From NCBI GenBank assembly GCA_039545275.1, contig BCHS01000013.1, positions 124,001 to 188,000 on the forward strand: a DNA stretch of 64,000 bases, read 5' to 3'. Within the stretch, counting starts at the first letter, position 1; each line of letters opens with the position of its first letter. Shown here piece by piece: positions 1 through 10,309 of this stretch. The DNA comes from Pseudomicrostroma phylloplanum (Eukaryota; Basidiomycota; Exobasidiomycetes; Microstromatales). The notes under the pieces were generated by a model, which was given only the letters and a program-made list of their open reading frames with translations, ran no database searches and had not been told where the DNA came from. A program made the position numbers and the translations under genes.

Positions 1-373
1 TTGGTTCGTCGGGTATTGTCTGTCACCGACGCAAGCATGTACTCACCCTAGAGAGGGGGTTCCAGATCAGAGGGCCGATGGCGAAACCGAGCAGACTGTA
101 GCCGATGGTGTTTGGGATGGCGCCCGGAGAGACTCCAAATGCTTTACCCAGCTCCGGAAAGGCAGTCAGGACAATGGCGATGCTGAAGTTAGGCACGAAT
201 CCAGTGTAGGCCAAGATGCAGAGAATGACGAACTTGCGTGTGGCGGTGAGGGCATTGATTGGGTGGTTGGGTGGGAGCGTAGCGTCCTTGACGTCGGAGA
301 AGAAACCCTTCTTCTCGACCTCCCTCGGAGGCGGTGCCTTTCCCAGGCCCTGGGAGTTTTCGACGTCGGTCAT
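1..373 (-). CDS. MFS transporter, 5' exon only (gene runs off left edge)
   Basis: The ATG is at 373 and the first exon runs to 47 (109 codons), where a GTGAGT donor starts; the rest lies outside the window. The product begins with about 45 polar cytosolic residues. Two hydrophobic segments follow (KFVILCILAYTGFVPNFSIAIVL and the stretch around NTIGYSLLGFAIGPLIWNPLSR). The second pattern, 'GPLIWxPLSR', is typical of TM2 and the following loop of fungal DHA1-type MFS drug or metabolite carriers, placing the protein in a membrane as a multi-pass carrier. It is divergent from the FAD monooxygenase at 1318, so it may import or export the substrate of that cluster (inference). A TATAAA-like sequence on this strand lies at 596-601. 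Substrate unknown. Confidence 0.7.
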
Positions 374-1317
374 GAGTGGATTGAGCAAGAGGAATGAGCA
401 AAGGTGAAGAGGCGGGCGGACAAAAGGGAAGAGAGATTGGGCGAGTGAAGGATGTGGAGGAGTGAAGGATGTGGAGGAGTGAGGTGACTGGCACTGGGCT
501 GGTCGGATGTGGGAGGGGGATGGTGACAATCAAAGGCGATTGTAGGGAGATTGTGGGGAAAGATTGTGGGGAAAGGGGCAAGGAGGGGTGCCGTCTTTAT
601 ATCCCTGAAGGGCCAGCGGCTCCTTCCGTCGGTATGGGGAAAACGCCGTGGGGCCCCATCTGGCAGTGTTGATTCCCCAAACGGCACCAATGGGGTAAGG
701 CCGGCAGTAGAGCTCAGTCTGCAAGCATGAAGGAACCCTTCGCCCTTACCAGATCTGTGCTACAGGGCTGCAAGAGAGGTAGTAAGGCCGGACTTCTCTT
801 GAACCTCGGAGTCCGGCATGCTGCCGCTCCCCTTGCCATTCGTACGCCACGGTACGCCATGCAGCTGCGAGACATGTGCCATCTGCCACTTCTCTGCCGC
901 TCATCTGCCGCTCGTCGACCATTCCCGCACGTAGCCGCACCTCACCGCACCTTGCCGCTCAGGGCGAGGTGCAGCTCGGCACGGCGGAGAAGACACTGAC
1001 AGGCAGATTGCCGTGAGATTTGCGGCCGGCAAACACGGCGGACGCGGCAGACACGGCGTCGGCCACGTGGGTGCGGGGAACAGCCTTGGGGTGCACAGAC
1101 CTTACGCGGCGGCGTGTTCCCCGCTCCGAACATTGCGGGGAATACGGGGGGAAAATAGAGCCAGGCCCGTCGTCGTCGCCGCATGGACGACAACGAGGAC
1201 GCAGCCTGGGGAAAGTTCTCCCTCCATAAATTGCGAGGTGACCTTCTTTCCGATCCATTTGGTCGCTATCCGCTTCCTTGCCCACACCTACCAAGTCTCC
1301 ATCACCTTGCCAACGCC
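374..1317. promoter_or_regulatory. Divergent promoter region with GYGGGGAA motifs
   Basis: A 944 bp gene-free stretch between the MFS gene (minus) and the monooxygenase gene (plus). It contains TGTGGGGAA at 552-560 and 565-573. GCGGGGAA-type copies lie at 1073-1081 and at 1117-1124 (reverse) and 1135-1142 (forward); the last two form an inverted repeat, TTCCCCGC and GCGGGGAA, with a 10-base spacer. CATAAAT at 1225-1231 lies about 90 bp before the monooxygenase ATG. The motif fits the SYGGRG consensus of Mig1/CreA-type zinc-finger repressors; binding is inferred. Confidence 0.5.
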
Positions 1318-3006
1318 ATGACAATTCCCAACGGCACCACACGCCCTGCGCTGGCGGACAGCCTCAATATCCACATGTGAGTGCCTTGAAGGACAACTGA
1401 CCCAGCTTCGCAGCATCTGACAAGCGAGACTTACCCCCGCCTTCTCCTTTATTTGACAATAGCATCGGCGCTGGTATGGGTGGGACAGCTGCCGCCCTTG
1501 CCCTCGCCAAGAAGGGCTACACCAACATCAATGTCTGGGAGAATGCCTCTGCCCTCGGCGAGGTCGGCGCGGGCATCAATATTACCCCTAACATGAGCCG
1601 CATTCTCGAGCGATGGGGAGTGCTCGATATTGCTAGCAACGAGGGGACAGCACTCGACGGAGCTAGCGTGCTGAGTGAGTCAATTCGACAGATCGGCAAC
1701 TGGACGAGCGCCTCGACGCTGACATATTCTCCTGATATCCTCTCTCGTCTCAGACTGCAGTTCCGACGAAGTCCTGACAAAAGTCGACTTCTCCTACATT
1801 GAGCAGGAATTCGGCTACCCATTCTACACTGTACACCGCGCCTCCCTTCAGAAGGCCCTCATCAGCGGTGCCCAGAAGAGCAGCATGGTCAAATTCCATC
1901 TGGGCAAGCAGGTCCTCTCTTATGATTTCGACAACACCAAGTTCCTGGTGGAGGATCGAAAGACTAAGCAACAGGAGTGGGTACAGGCAGATGTGCTCCT
2001 CTGCTCAGACGGTGTCAAGTCTAAGGCTCGCGGCGAGATGATGAAGCGTAGAGGCGAGGAGGACCATGTCGAGGACACGGGACAGGCAGCCTACCGTATC
2101 CTGGTCAAGAGGGAGATGATCAACGAGGACCCGGACCTGGTCCCATTCTTCGAGGGCTCCCACAGCTATAGGTGGATCGGTGAGAAGCGCCATATCATTG
2201 TGAGTAACGACGGAAGGGTACAGTCTCCTGGAACGAATAGCTGACGCAGCTCATCTGGTCCTCTTGACCTTTTAACAGGCATACCCAATCTCTTCACACA
2301 ACGTCTTCAACATGTCTACCGCTCATCCTGATCGACGATTCGTAGAAGCCGAGACCTGGACTGCAAGTGGCTCAAAGGAGGAGATGCTGGAAATGTTTCA
2401 CGACTTTTGCCCTCGCGTTCAAAAGCTCCTCCGTCTAGTCCCCGAGGGAGAAGTCCTGGAGTGGAAGCTGAGGGTACACGCCCCGATTCCCAATTGGGTT
2501 GATGGGGCTGCCGCTCTCCTCGGAGACGCTTGCCACCCCACACTGCCCCACCTTGCGCAGGGTGCCGCTCAGGCTGTCGAGGATGGTGCGGTGCTGGGCT
2601 CCGTCCTTGCTCGCCTGACGGACAAGAAGGATATCAACAAGGCGCTCAGGGTGTACCAGGAGCTGCGAAAGCCCCACGCCGACTGGGCTGTCGCAACGGC
2701 CGCCAGCAATGGAAAGGGACTACACCTCGCCAAGGGCACGGCAGCTGCTGAAGAGCGTGATAAGCTCTTCAAGGAGGCTAGCGGAACTGGAGGCTCGAAT
2801 CCCGACAAGGCCATTGACAAGTGAGTATCCCCTCTCTACTCTGCCGCTACTGGCACACACGTGCTTTTGCCTCGTCTGAAAACTGATCAACATTGCTTGT
2901 CACCCTTTTCTTCGCTCTCAGGGTGACTCAATCCAAGCTCTACTCACACGACTGCGTGGCGAATGCAGAGGCGAAGTACAACGAGCTCTTCGCGCAGATG
3001 GCTTGA
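1318..3006 (+). CDS. FAD-dependent monooxygenase, salicylate hydroxylase-like
   Basis: Five exons (1318-1376, 1463-1674, 1754-2199, 2279-2820, 2922-3006) give about 447 residues. The N-terminus holds the Rossmann motif IIGAGMGGTAAALALAKKG created exactly by the first splice. The mid region 'YTVHRASLQKAL' matches the aromatic hydroxylase group, and 'LLGDACHPTLPHLAQGAAQAVEDGAVLG' is the second FAD-binding GD motif. Length and motifs fit class A flavoprotein monooxygenases that hydroxylate benzoates with NAD(P)H and oxygen, such as salicylate 1-hydroxylase or 3-hydroxybenzoate 6-hydroxylase. The exact substrate cannot be told. No signal peptide, so cytosolic. Lies tail-to-tail with the DUF3500 gene and near an FAH-family hydrolase, consistent with aromatic catabolism (inference). 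Confidence 0.85.
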
Positions 3007-3358
3007 CGACTTGTGTTGCCCTACATTCCTTTTACACGCTTCGGCCCCCTGTTCATACCACAAGTCACCCTACTCTCGCTCTTGTCTGGCTTCTTGTTCC
3101 TTCCTCATTACATTGCAATGTCACTCCGTACACAATGCTGATATACGGAGACATTATGATCGGTGCTCGGGCTTCGATGAACAGTGGGAATTTCGTATCT
3201 CCAAGAATTGCTCAGAGCTGCTCTACACGTTCACTCAGAGTCTCAGGGGGTAACGTGGGCACGCTCTATTCTTCAATGACGCGGCAAGAAGTACACAGGT
3301 GGGAGGGTGAAATGTCTGGTCACTGGAGTAAACGCCCTCGCAACTCTCCTTCCACCAC
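3007..3358. other. Convergent intergenic region
   Basis: A 352 bp stretch between the ends of the monooxygenase and DUF3500 genes. It should hold both 3' UTRs. No supported gene is seen; short ORFs here do not resemble known proteins. Confidence 0.6.
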
Positions 3359-4951
3359 TCAGGCCTGACCCTGCTCTGACTTCCATTGGCGAATGAGAGC
3401 CTTTCCATAGTCGCCGATGTTGGGGAAGCGGTTCACAGTGTGGATGTGACACTTTGCTGGACGTGTGTTAGTAAGGAAGACTGTAGAGAAATTGAAGGAG
3501 AGGCGGAGTGAAGAGGGTGAGTATCATCCTGACGTCTCTGGAATGCTCAGGAGGCTCTGCTCGGTTCACACTCACTGCCACAGTGGAAATCGAACTCGCA
3601 GAAGGTGACAGGACTGTGTATGCGGTAGTAGTATGGGTCCTTGTCTCCGAACTTGCCGATCCAGGCAAAGTACATCTGGTCCTCGTGCTGCTTCAGTCTA
3701 GCCAGCTGAGCCTCGAGCGGCTTGGCTGGCAGGTAGGCATTGAATGCCTTGAGTACCTCATATAGCATGGACTTTTGCTCCGGAGAGAAGGCAGAGACAG
3801 GGCAGCCCTCTGGTCGGTGGTGGAACGTGAAGAAGGTCAGAAGTGAAAGTCTGAATTTCCATCGCAACATTGCAAGGCGGGCACTCACCGAAAGGCACTG
3901 TACGATTGTCCTGTCGTGCTCCTCCCAAATGTCTCTCGTCGAAGGGATTCCAGCGGTCTTCCGCCAAACCTTCTTGCGCTGTCATACCTTCATTGAGCTG
4001 TGCTTTCTTCTGGTTCTCCGGGCTCAGACTCTGCATGAGCTTGAGTGAGTATTGCTCTTCCTCTTTGAAAAGTCGGAGACCAGCATGCGGGCCTACATCG
4101 ATGGAGTCAGGCTCAGCGCCGCTGAACGTGGGGGCAATGACCATCCTCCGTCCGACAAACATGACATTGAGACACAAGTGGTGGCCAAAGAAGCTCCAGC
4201 CCCAAGGAGCAGTCGGGGAGGGTGTTCTGATCTCGTGCTGCCCAACTTCCGGGAGGAAGAGACGGAAGTTGTACGAGTGCTTGTTGAGGACCTTGAGCCC
4301 ATTCACGAGCTCTCCCAAGAAGTGGTTGGTGAGAGTACAGCCGAGTGCCTTCTCGTAACCCTTTGGCGAGAGACAGGCTCGAAGAACATCGTGCACGGCA
4401 TCCTGTACTTCTGCGCGAGTCTCATCTAGCCGAATGCCACCTGTGTGTAGGACAAAAGAAACTCCGGTCAGCACAGCTACACCCAAAGAATACCGCTGCA
4501 GTGGTGACTCACCCGGGTTCATGTACAGCTCAGGGTTCGACCAAGCTCTAAATTCGTCATCCACGGCTACGTCTCCCTTGATGAGAGATTTCTTCTCTTC
4601 CGTGCTCAACAGGGCCAGCAGCTTGTTTGTGGCCTCCATTGCGGCCTCTACGGGAGCCCCTTCGTCCTGCTCATACTTCCACACACTGCCGTCCGGGTTG
4701 CCATCAGCGGAGAAGCCGTTGTATGGCTTCTCGAGGTTCTCGAGATCCAGGCGACTAATCAGCCATGCAGGTGCTGGCACCTGCCGGCGAGAGCCACACC
4801 AGGTGTGGGCATCGTGCGTCTCGATCCCTGCGATTCTTGGATGATCGGGCTTGGGCAGCAGAGACCGGAAGGGAATCGTAGCATCGGCACCAGCACCAGT
4901 CGGGTCGTCTTCTTGCAGAAAGCCAGAGTCGATGGGGAGTGCTGCTGTCAT
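3359..4951 (-). CDS. DUF3500 family protein
   Basis: Four exons on the minus strand (4951-4513, 4440-3889, 3809-3576, 3480-3359) give 448 residues. Intron placement restores the family's conserved blocks. 'ELYMNPGGIRLDE' spans the first junction. 'PWGWSFFGHHLCLN' lies near residue 230, followed by 'APTFSGAEPDSIDVGPHAGLRLF'. Near the C-terminus come 'RIHSPVTFCEFDFHCGIFLTN' and 'CHIHTVNRFPNIGDYGKALI'. This order is that of DUF3500, a family found in bacteria and fungi without an assigned activity. Several invariant-looking histidines (GHHL, FDFHCG, CHIH) suggest a metal site, which is inference. The ATG at 4951 follows a TTTAAA element (5019-5024). Its position between a monooxygenase and an FAH-family enzyme makes it a candidate for an unassigned catabolic step. 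Confidence 0.8.
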
Positions 4952-5943
4952 GGCGGGTATCTTGCTAAGTCAATGGTGGGATATCGTAGGGCTATGAGCC
5001 ACTACGATGCTACTATCCTTTAAACATTGGCTCGGAATGTGGGTGCAGCGGCCGCCCGGCAAAGACGGGAATGGCCGCCCCCCTCGGCGCCAAGGCGGGG
5101 AACAGTCGGCCGCCCCCACCGGCCACATCGCCGCAAGCCCGCATGTCTTCCCCACATTTTTCCCCGCGAAGCCACTCTTGGTCCGCCTTGATGCCCGCAG
5201 AAGCCCGCCCAAAATACTACAAGTCTTGTCGTTGCAGGCAAATTAGTACGGCAAGCTCAGGCAGCCAAGCCTGTCAACCTTACGCACTGCCTTGGTCTCG
5301 AAGTCGCTCACATCACATGACCTCAGCCTCACATGATGTTACTCTCACAGTCGCCACCCCAATTACCACCACGAATGTGGTGATCTCTCAAGTCGCATGG
5401 TCATGCTTCATCGCCACGAGGACACATGTGGAAGCATCTGAAACCATTTGCTGCCTCTCTTCAATTTCAGGGCGCTCGTGTTGCACGGGGCTTCCAATGC
5501 GCCCCAGACCCTGACTTGACACTACCGGGCCGAAGGAGCACTGAACGGCTCCGCCGCGACCTTGAGGGGGCTCATGGGCGAGTCTCTAGCCTTCTTGAGG
5601 GATCTCTGAGTCTGTGCATCACATCAATCAAAGGTCAAAGGGCTTAGCTCCCGCTCCCGTTCAGCTTCGCTCAGTGTTGATCAAGCTGTTTGGCCGGTAG
5701 AACTTTCCAACCCGCGGGGGACCAGTCAGTCAAGGACCAACCTGGATCTCATCGCGAATCAGACCCGGGAGTCAGCTCACAAAGTGAATCGTTCTCGCAC
5801 TGCGACGACGACTGTCATAGAGGTGACTAAGTGATATTGCGTAGCTGTTGAATGTATGGGACAGACTGATATTCCTGCTCAGGGCAAGACTCCCCCGCTC
5901 CAATCTATACATCTCCGCCTGCAAAGCCCTGCTCGCCTGCTCT
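4952..5943. promoter_or_regulatory. Promoter region of DUF3500 gene with GYGGGGAA motifs
   Basis: A gene-free 992 bp stretch. Close to the DUF3500 start it has GCGGGGAAC at 5095-5103, TTCCCCAC at 5148-5155 and TTCCCCGC at 5160-5167, and TTTAAA at 5019-5024. The right part (5240-5940) contains the 3' flank of the next minus-strand gene; nothing else was recognised. Confidence 0.45.
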
Positions 5944-6420
5944 CTAGTCCTTCATGATGATGTCGATCCTCTCCATCAGGTGATCCACGATTCCCTGGGG
6001 GCCCACCTTGACCTGCAGACCAGTGGGGATAGCATAGGTCTTGATGCCGGGGATAGTATCCCTAGCGATCTTTTGGATCTCCTCTTGCTGCTCTGGAGTC
6101 CACATGGACGCACAGAAGAGGATGCCTGGGGCTGGTTGAACCGAGCGAAGCAGCGGCTCGACGCCCTCGATGGCTGCAGAGGTGGTGTGGAGCAAGTGAC
6201 TAGTCAGTAATTCGCTCATACTCCTACTGGCGGCTGATTGATAGTCATCCCAGAGTGGAACAATCGTGCGGCCAGACTCACTCTCGGTGTTGCCGGCGTG
6301 GATGATGTTGTACCTGTCTTTTACGTTCTCGATGACCTGTCCGATGACCACCTTGGCACGATCAGGGGCTGTGTTGACCGACACGAGCCTTACGGTGGGG
6401 AGAGACTGAGAAGAAGCCAT
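5944..6420 (-). CDS. Small conserved protein of unknown function in catabolic cluster
   Basis: Two exons (6420-6282 and 6173-5944) give 122 residues. The intron is supported by a GTGAGT donor, a CTGCAG acceptor, and by the continuous product across it (HAGNTETIEGVEPLL). The body reads as an alternating alpha/beta protein: 'VRLVSVNTAPDRAKVVIGQVIENV', then 'FCASMWTPEQQEEIQKIARDTIPGIKTYAIPTGLQVKVGPQGIVDHLMERI'. I do not recognise an assigned family; the style resembles conserved fungal hypothetical proteins. An in-frame upstream ATG at 6498 would add a basic, Ser-rich leader that could target mitochondria; the 6420 start is preferred because family-like sequence begins there. Divergent from the FAH-family gene, so probably co-regulated with it. 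Confidence 0.6.
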   Translation of the reverse strand: MASSQSLPTVRLVSVNTAPDRAKVVIGQVIENVKDRYNIIHAGNTESESGRTIVPLWDDYQSAASRSMSELLTSHLLHTTSAAIEGVEPLLRSVQPAPGILFCASMWTPEQQEEIQKIARDTIPGIKTYAIPTGLQVKVGPQGIVDHLMERIDIIMKD

Positions 6421-6848
6421 TCTGATGGAGTTGCAGAAGGGGGATGAGAGCTGTCGTGTGGTGAGACTGCCCAGGAATCGTGAGGAGGCTGGGATCATTC
6501 AATGGTGCGAAGGACGGACAGCTTTGGGTACCGGGAAGAAGCGAAGCAAGAAGGAAAGAAGGTCCGCCAATGTGTCAATTTCCCACAAGGACTTCTGTCT
6601 CCCACGCGAGGCGGGCGGAGCGGCGAGGTGCCGGATGTCGCGGAGAATGCACTTGCGGGGAATTGTGGGGATGCGGCCGGTGTCAGGAAGCGGCGCACGC
6701 GCCAAAAGTGCAAGCCGAAGAGCCTGGCTGACTCGGATGTCTGCGCTTCCCCACAAGCAAGATCCCCATACTATAAATACCATCATTCAATACACACAGA
6801 TCGCGGAGGATACTATCTCTAAACAAACAGTTTCAATCGCCCAGAGCC
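6421..6848. promoter_or_regulatory. Divergent promoter with GYGGGGAA motifs and TATA box
   Basis: A 428 bp region between the small unknown gene (minus) and the FAH-family gene (plus). It has GCGGGGAAT at 6655-6663, GTGGGGA at 6665-6671 and TTCCCCAC at 6747-6754. TATAAATA at 6772-6779 lies 70-77 bp before the FAH ATG, a strong core promoter signal for the plus strand. Confidence 0.5.
6772..6779 (+). promoter_or_regulatory. TATA box of FAH-family gene
   Basis: TATAAATA lies 70 bp upstream of the ATG at 6849, just downstream of the GYGGGG cluster. The spacing is normal for a fungal TATA promoter with a short 5' UTR. Confidence 0.5.
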
Positions 6849-8209
6849 ATGTCGTCCTTCGCCCGCCTCATTCGCTTCATTCCTGCGGGAACTTCACGCC
6901 CTCTCATCGGCGAGCCCGTCGACGCTGCGCTGGATGTGGGTCTCGCCTCGCTCAACTCGAGCAGCTCCATCAAGGTCGAGGTCTTCTCGGGCTCTTCGGT
7001 GCTCAACCCGGGACAAAAGACTGGTCAGATTGAGACGGTGCAGAGGTTACTCAGCCCGCTGGCCATTGAAGAGGTCGGATCCATTCGCTGCATTGGCCTT
7101 AACGTGAGCAGATGATGAGGGCACAGTAAGCCCCTTTGCAGAGGCGCTATGAATGAACAACGAGCTGACCCCGCGAGAGCTATCGAATTGCTGCCGCAGT
7201 ACCGAAGTCATGCCGAGGAAGTCAAGCTGCCGTTGCCAAAAGTTCCCATCTTGTTCCTGTGAGTCGCTGAGGCCTTCGGCATTGCACTTTGGTCTGAGGC
7301 AATAGCAGCTCATTGACATCTCCTTCCTCGGTGTTCTGCTCTCTACAGCAAGCCTGATACTTCCCTCAACGACCCAGCACCAGCAAAGGTGGTGATTCCC
7401 AAGGAATTTGTCAAGGACGACGCCGCTGATTGGGAGTCTGAGCTGGTAAGTAGCACTGTCATAGTAACGTGGGTCTGTGTCTCATCGGAGCGTCTTCTCA
7501 CACTGCGCTTCGCATTGCTATGCGCTTCACTCCCTCTGTAGGCAATCGTCATTGGTAAGACATGCAAGGACGTGCCCGAGTCTTCTGCCCTCGACTACCT
7601 CCTCGGCTACACTGCCGCCAACGACATCTCTTCGCGTGCAGCTCAATTCGAGCAGAACCAGTGGTGCTACTCCAAGGGCTTTGACGGGGCTTGTCCCCTC
7701 GGCCCTGCTTTGGTGCACAAGGACCAAGTCAAGGATATTGGCGAGCTACGAGTCCGTGGCCTGCTGAATGGCAAGGTCGTGCAAGATGGCACTTTGGAGT
7801 GAGTATCATTGCTGTACTGGGGAGTCAGGGCTGTCGATGCAGTCCTAGGGATGGACACCAGCTCACGATTGTCCCGGCCTTTTCAATTTCTTTCCCCCTC
7901 TTGACAGTGATCTCATCTTCTCGGTGCCCAAGATCATCTCTTTCCTATCGCGGGGTACCACACTGAGGCCAGGCACTGTGATCCTGACTGGGTGAGTATG
8001 GGCTGCCGACAGACCTGGCGGTTGGCGCCTTTTCACATTCGGAAAGACTGACACGTCCTGCCCTTTCGCCTCTTTTCTTGCTCAGTACGCCCGCAGGTGT
8101 GGGTTGGAGCATGACCCCCAAGACAACTATGCAAGACGGCGACGAGTTCCGCGTTGAGATCAGTCACGGCGTGGGAACTCTGGTGAGCCCAATTGTTACG
8201 GAGAAGTGA
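6849..8209 (+). CDS. Fumarylacetoacetate hydrolase (FAH) family enzyme
   Basis: Six exons (6849-7103, 7200-7258, 7349-7445, 7542-7798, 7908-7991, 8086-8209) give 291 residues. The conserved FAH core is rebuilt across the splices: 'CIGLNYRSHAEE', '[11 protein letters not shown]', '[17 protein letters not shown]', '[15 protein letters not shown]', '[14 protein letters not shown]' and 'GTVILTGTPAGVGW'. The acidic residues of HAEE and DWESE are the usual divalent-metal ligands. The family hydrolyses or tautomerises beta-diketo and oxo acids, including fumarylpyruvate from gentisate. With a hydroxylase nearby a fumarylpyruvate hydrolase-like role is likely, but an oxaloacetate tautomerase or acylpyruvase role is not excluded. 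No targeting signal is obvious. Confidence 0.85.
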
Positions 8210-8563
8210 GCGGCTATTGGAAGCAATGTACTCTTCTTGGCCATGTGAAAGGATCTCATGACCTCGGCCGACGCTCACAAGGTGGGCTTTGGTCGCGAAT
8301 GAATTCGTAGGACAAAGGGTTGGCCTTGTGAAACAAGAAGTCCTGGCATTATAACCATCCATTCTGCCCCATGTGTGAATAGAACGGGTATTGCATTGGT
8401 AGTGATGCTGTGAGCGGAAATCCTTCTTTGGTTATCAGCTGCGCTGTCCTGCGTGAGTCTCCCACCCATGCTGTCATTTTGAGATCTGTCTGCCCCTGCA
8501 CTACGTCTCCCTCCTCCCCATCTCCCTTTCCCCTTACTCTGGCCGCGCCGCCGCCTTTGCCAC
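8210..8563. other. Convergent intergenic region
   Basis: A 354 bp stretch between the FAH-family gene and the next, convergent gene. It holds 3' flanks only; no gene signal seen. Confidence 0.5.
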
Positions 8564-10002
8564 TCAACCCTTCAGAGCTCCCAAGATCATCTCGCCCCAT
8601 AGCGCACTCTCCCTCTTTCGCCTCTCGCTCGTCACGCGAGCAAGCTGCAACAGCTCCGGATCGGCAGCTCCTGCTCCCGGTACAGCTGGTGCTGGTGCAG
8701 GTCCATTGCTGGACGACGCGGAAGGAGGGAAGCTCAATTGCTCCGAGAGGCGCTTCCACTCGAGTTCTCCGTGGAAGGAGGAGAGGCGGGCTAGTGGGCT
8801 ACCTGATTGCTGCAGGAGGGAGTGCAGGGCGGCAGACAATGCGGGGAGGGGTTGGAGCTGTTGGTGTAGGGTGGGCGAGGGAAGAGCAGAAGGCTGAGGT
8901 GTCAGCTCAAAGCGAGGACGGGCGCGAGCCAGGTCAGAGGATTACTCACATCGCTACTGCTGCCGGTGCTGGCAAGTCGGTCGATATCCACGTCCCCATA
9001 TCCTCCACTCATCCAAAGCGCCCTCCCTTGACTTCTTGAGTTCTTCAGAGAGGAGAGGACGCCGTCCAGCGCCTTGAGTATGCGCACGTTCGACTCCCTC
9101 CACCTGTTCAGCTTCTCAGTGGTGAGCTTCACGCCTCCAGAATCGATGGCATTGACGGCAGCTGGGAGCGCTGCATCTGCCCTGATCCAGCTGCGCACGT
9201 CGGCCTCGTACGAGGACCAAATTGTCAGGTCTGGTAGGGCCGACTTGCGGGGCGGTGGGGTGAGCGATGACGACTCCAGGGGCAACGTGGAAGCGAGTGA
9301 GCCCAGGAAAGGCGGCAGGACACTCTTGACTGTGAATTCGAGGGAGCTGGCGCTAGCGAGGCCTCCGTGGGGGAAGTGGTGCAGGAGGAGGTCTTGCGAG
9401 GGAAGATAGCAGTATGTGCCCAATGTGAGGCCGTCGCCTCTTCCTGGATGCTTCAGAGCCCTACCCCAAGGGTGACTTGCATCTACTGCGCCTCGCGTGC
9501 CACCGAGGATGTCGCACAGCCCCATCAACCGCCGTCTGGTAGGCTCCAAATCGCCGATGATCAGGACAGTCTTGTTCGCTAGATGGTCCGCTCCCGAGAG
9601 TACATTGCTGGCATCGAATGCGTTCGCATGGAGGTCGGCCACAAGCCTCGAGGTAGCACAAGGTCCCTCTGCCTGATCAAAAGTATTCCATACCGGCAGC
9701 TCCGTCTTTGCGTCGATGCTCAACCAGCCAGGCTGCGAAATCGGCACGCAGCCCTTTACTCCTCCTCGCACTCTATCGCTGACCATCCCTGCGTATTTTG
9801 TTATCCTTCCAGATCCGGCCAGGAGGACATCGTCTTTTGAGGTGGAGCGCACAGTAAAGAGGAGGGAGAAGAAGAGGAAGATGGAGGAGAAGACGGTTAG
9901 GAGGCGCCCGGCTCGTAGGACGAGGGAGGAGGCGGAGATGAAGGTACCGGCTTTGTGCCGCGGGCGTGTGAGAGAGCGACTGGGAAACTGATTGGATGGC
10001 AT
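8564..10002 (-). CDS. Type II membrane protein of unknown function, possibly a degenerate PC-esterase/GDSL-like protein
   Basis: Two exons (10002-8950, 8893-8564) give 460 residues. A basic N-terminus is followed by one hydrophobic anchor around residues 30-50 (LLTVFSSIFLFFSLLF), so a lumenal C-terminal domain is expected. The segment 'NKTVLIIGDLEPTRRRLMGLCDILGG' has the layout of the 'GDSxxRN' block in fungal SGNH/PC-esterase-like proteins, but the nucleophile serine position reads Leu. Further family residues (a DxxH block) were not identified. Function is therefore unknown; loss of hydrolase activity is possible if the alignment is right. An upstream in-frame ATG (10155) would lengthen the N-terminus, but the anchor fits better near the start chosen. 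Confidence 0.55.
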
Positions 10003-10309
10003 CGTGGGCAAGAGGAAGGGAGAGAGGGGGATCGCTAGAAAAGTGCCCGTATGAGGCCTACACAAGGTATAGCGCACTGGCTTCCAGAAGATACGACGGT
10101 GGAGAAAGGGGCGAATCCTCAAAGGGCAGGAAGAACGAGGAGGTGCCGATGGCAATCAAGTGTGGAGCGCGTGCGGAAGTGCCGTGGATTTCAATCTCCG
10201 CCCGGATGAGTCCATCGATCGGTTCTTCTCGCGGCATTTTTTGGTTCGTAGCGACCAAGGGATCATCCTCCAACACCATCTTGCCCGCCCCTCCCTCTCC
10301 TATCTCACC
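10003..10309. promoter_or_regulatory. Divergent promoter region
   Basis: A 307 bp region between the membrane-protein gene (minus) and the deformylase gene (plus). It is pyrimidine-rich just before the plus-strand ATG. No clear TATA or repeated motif seen. Confidence 0.4.
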
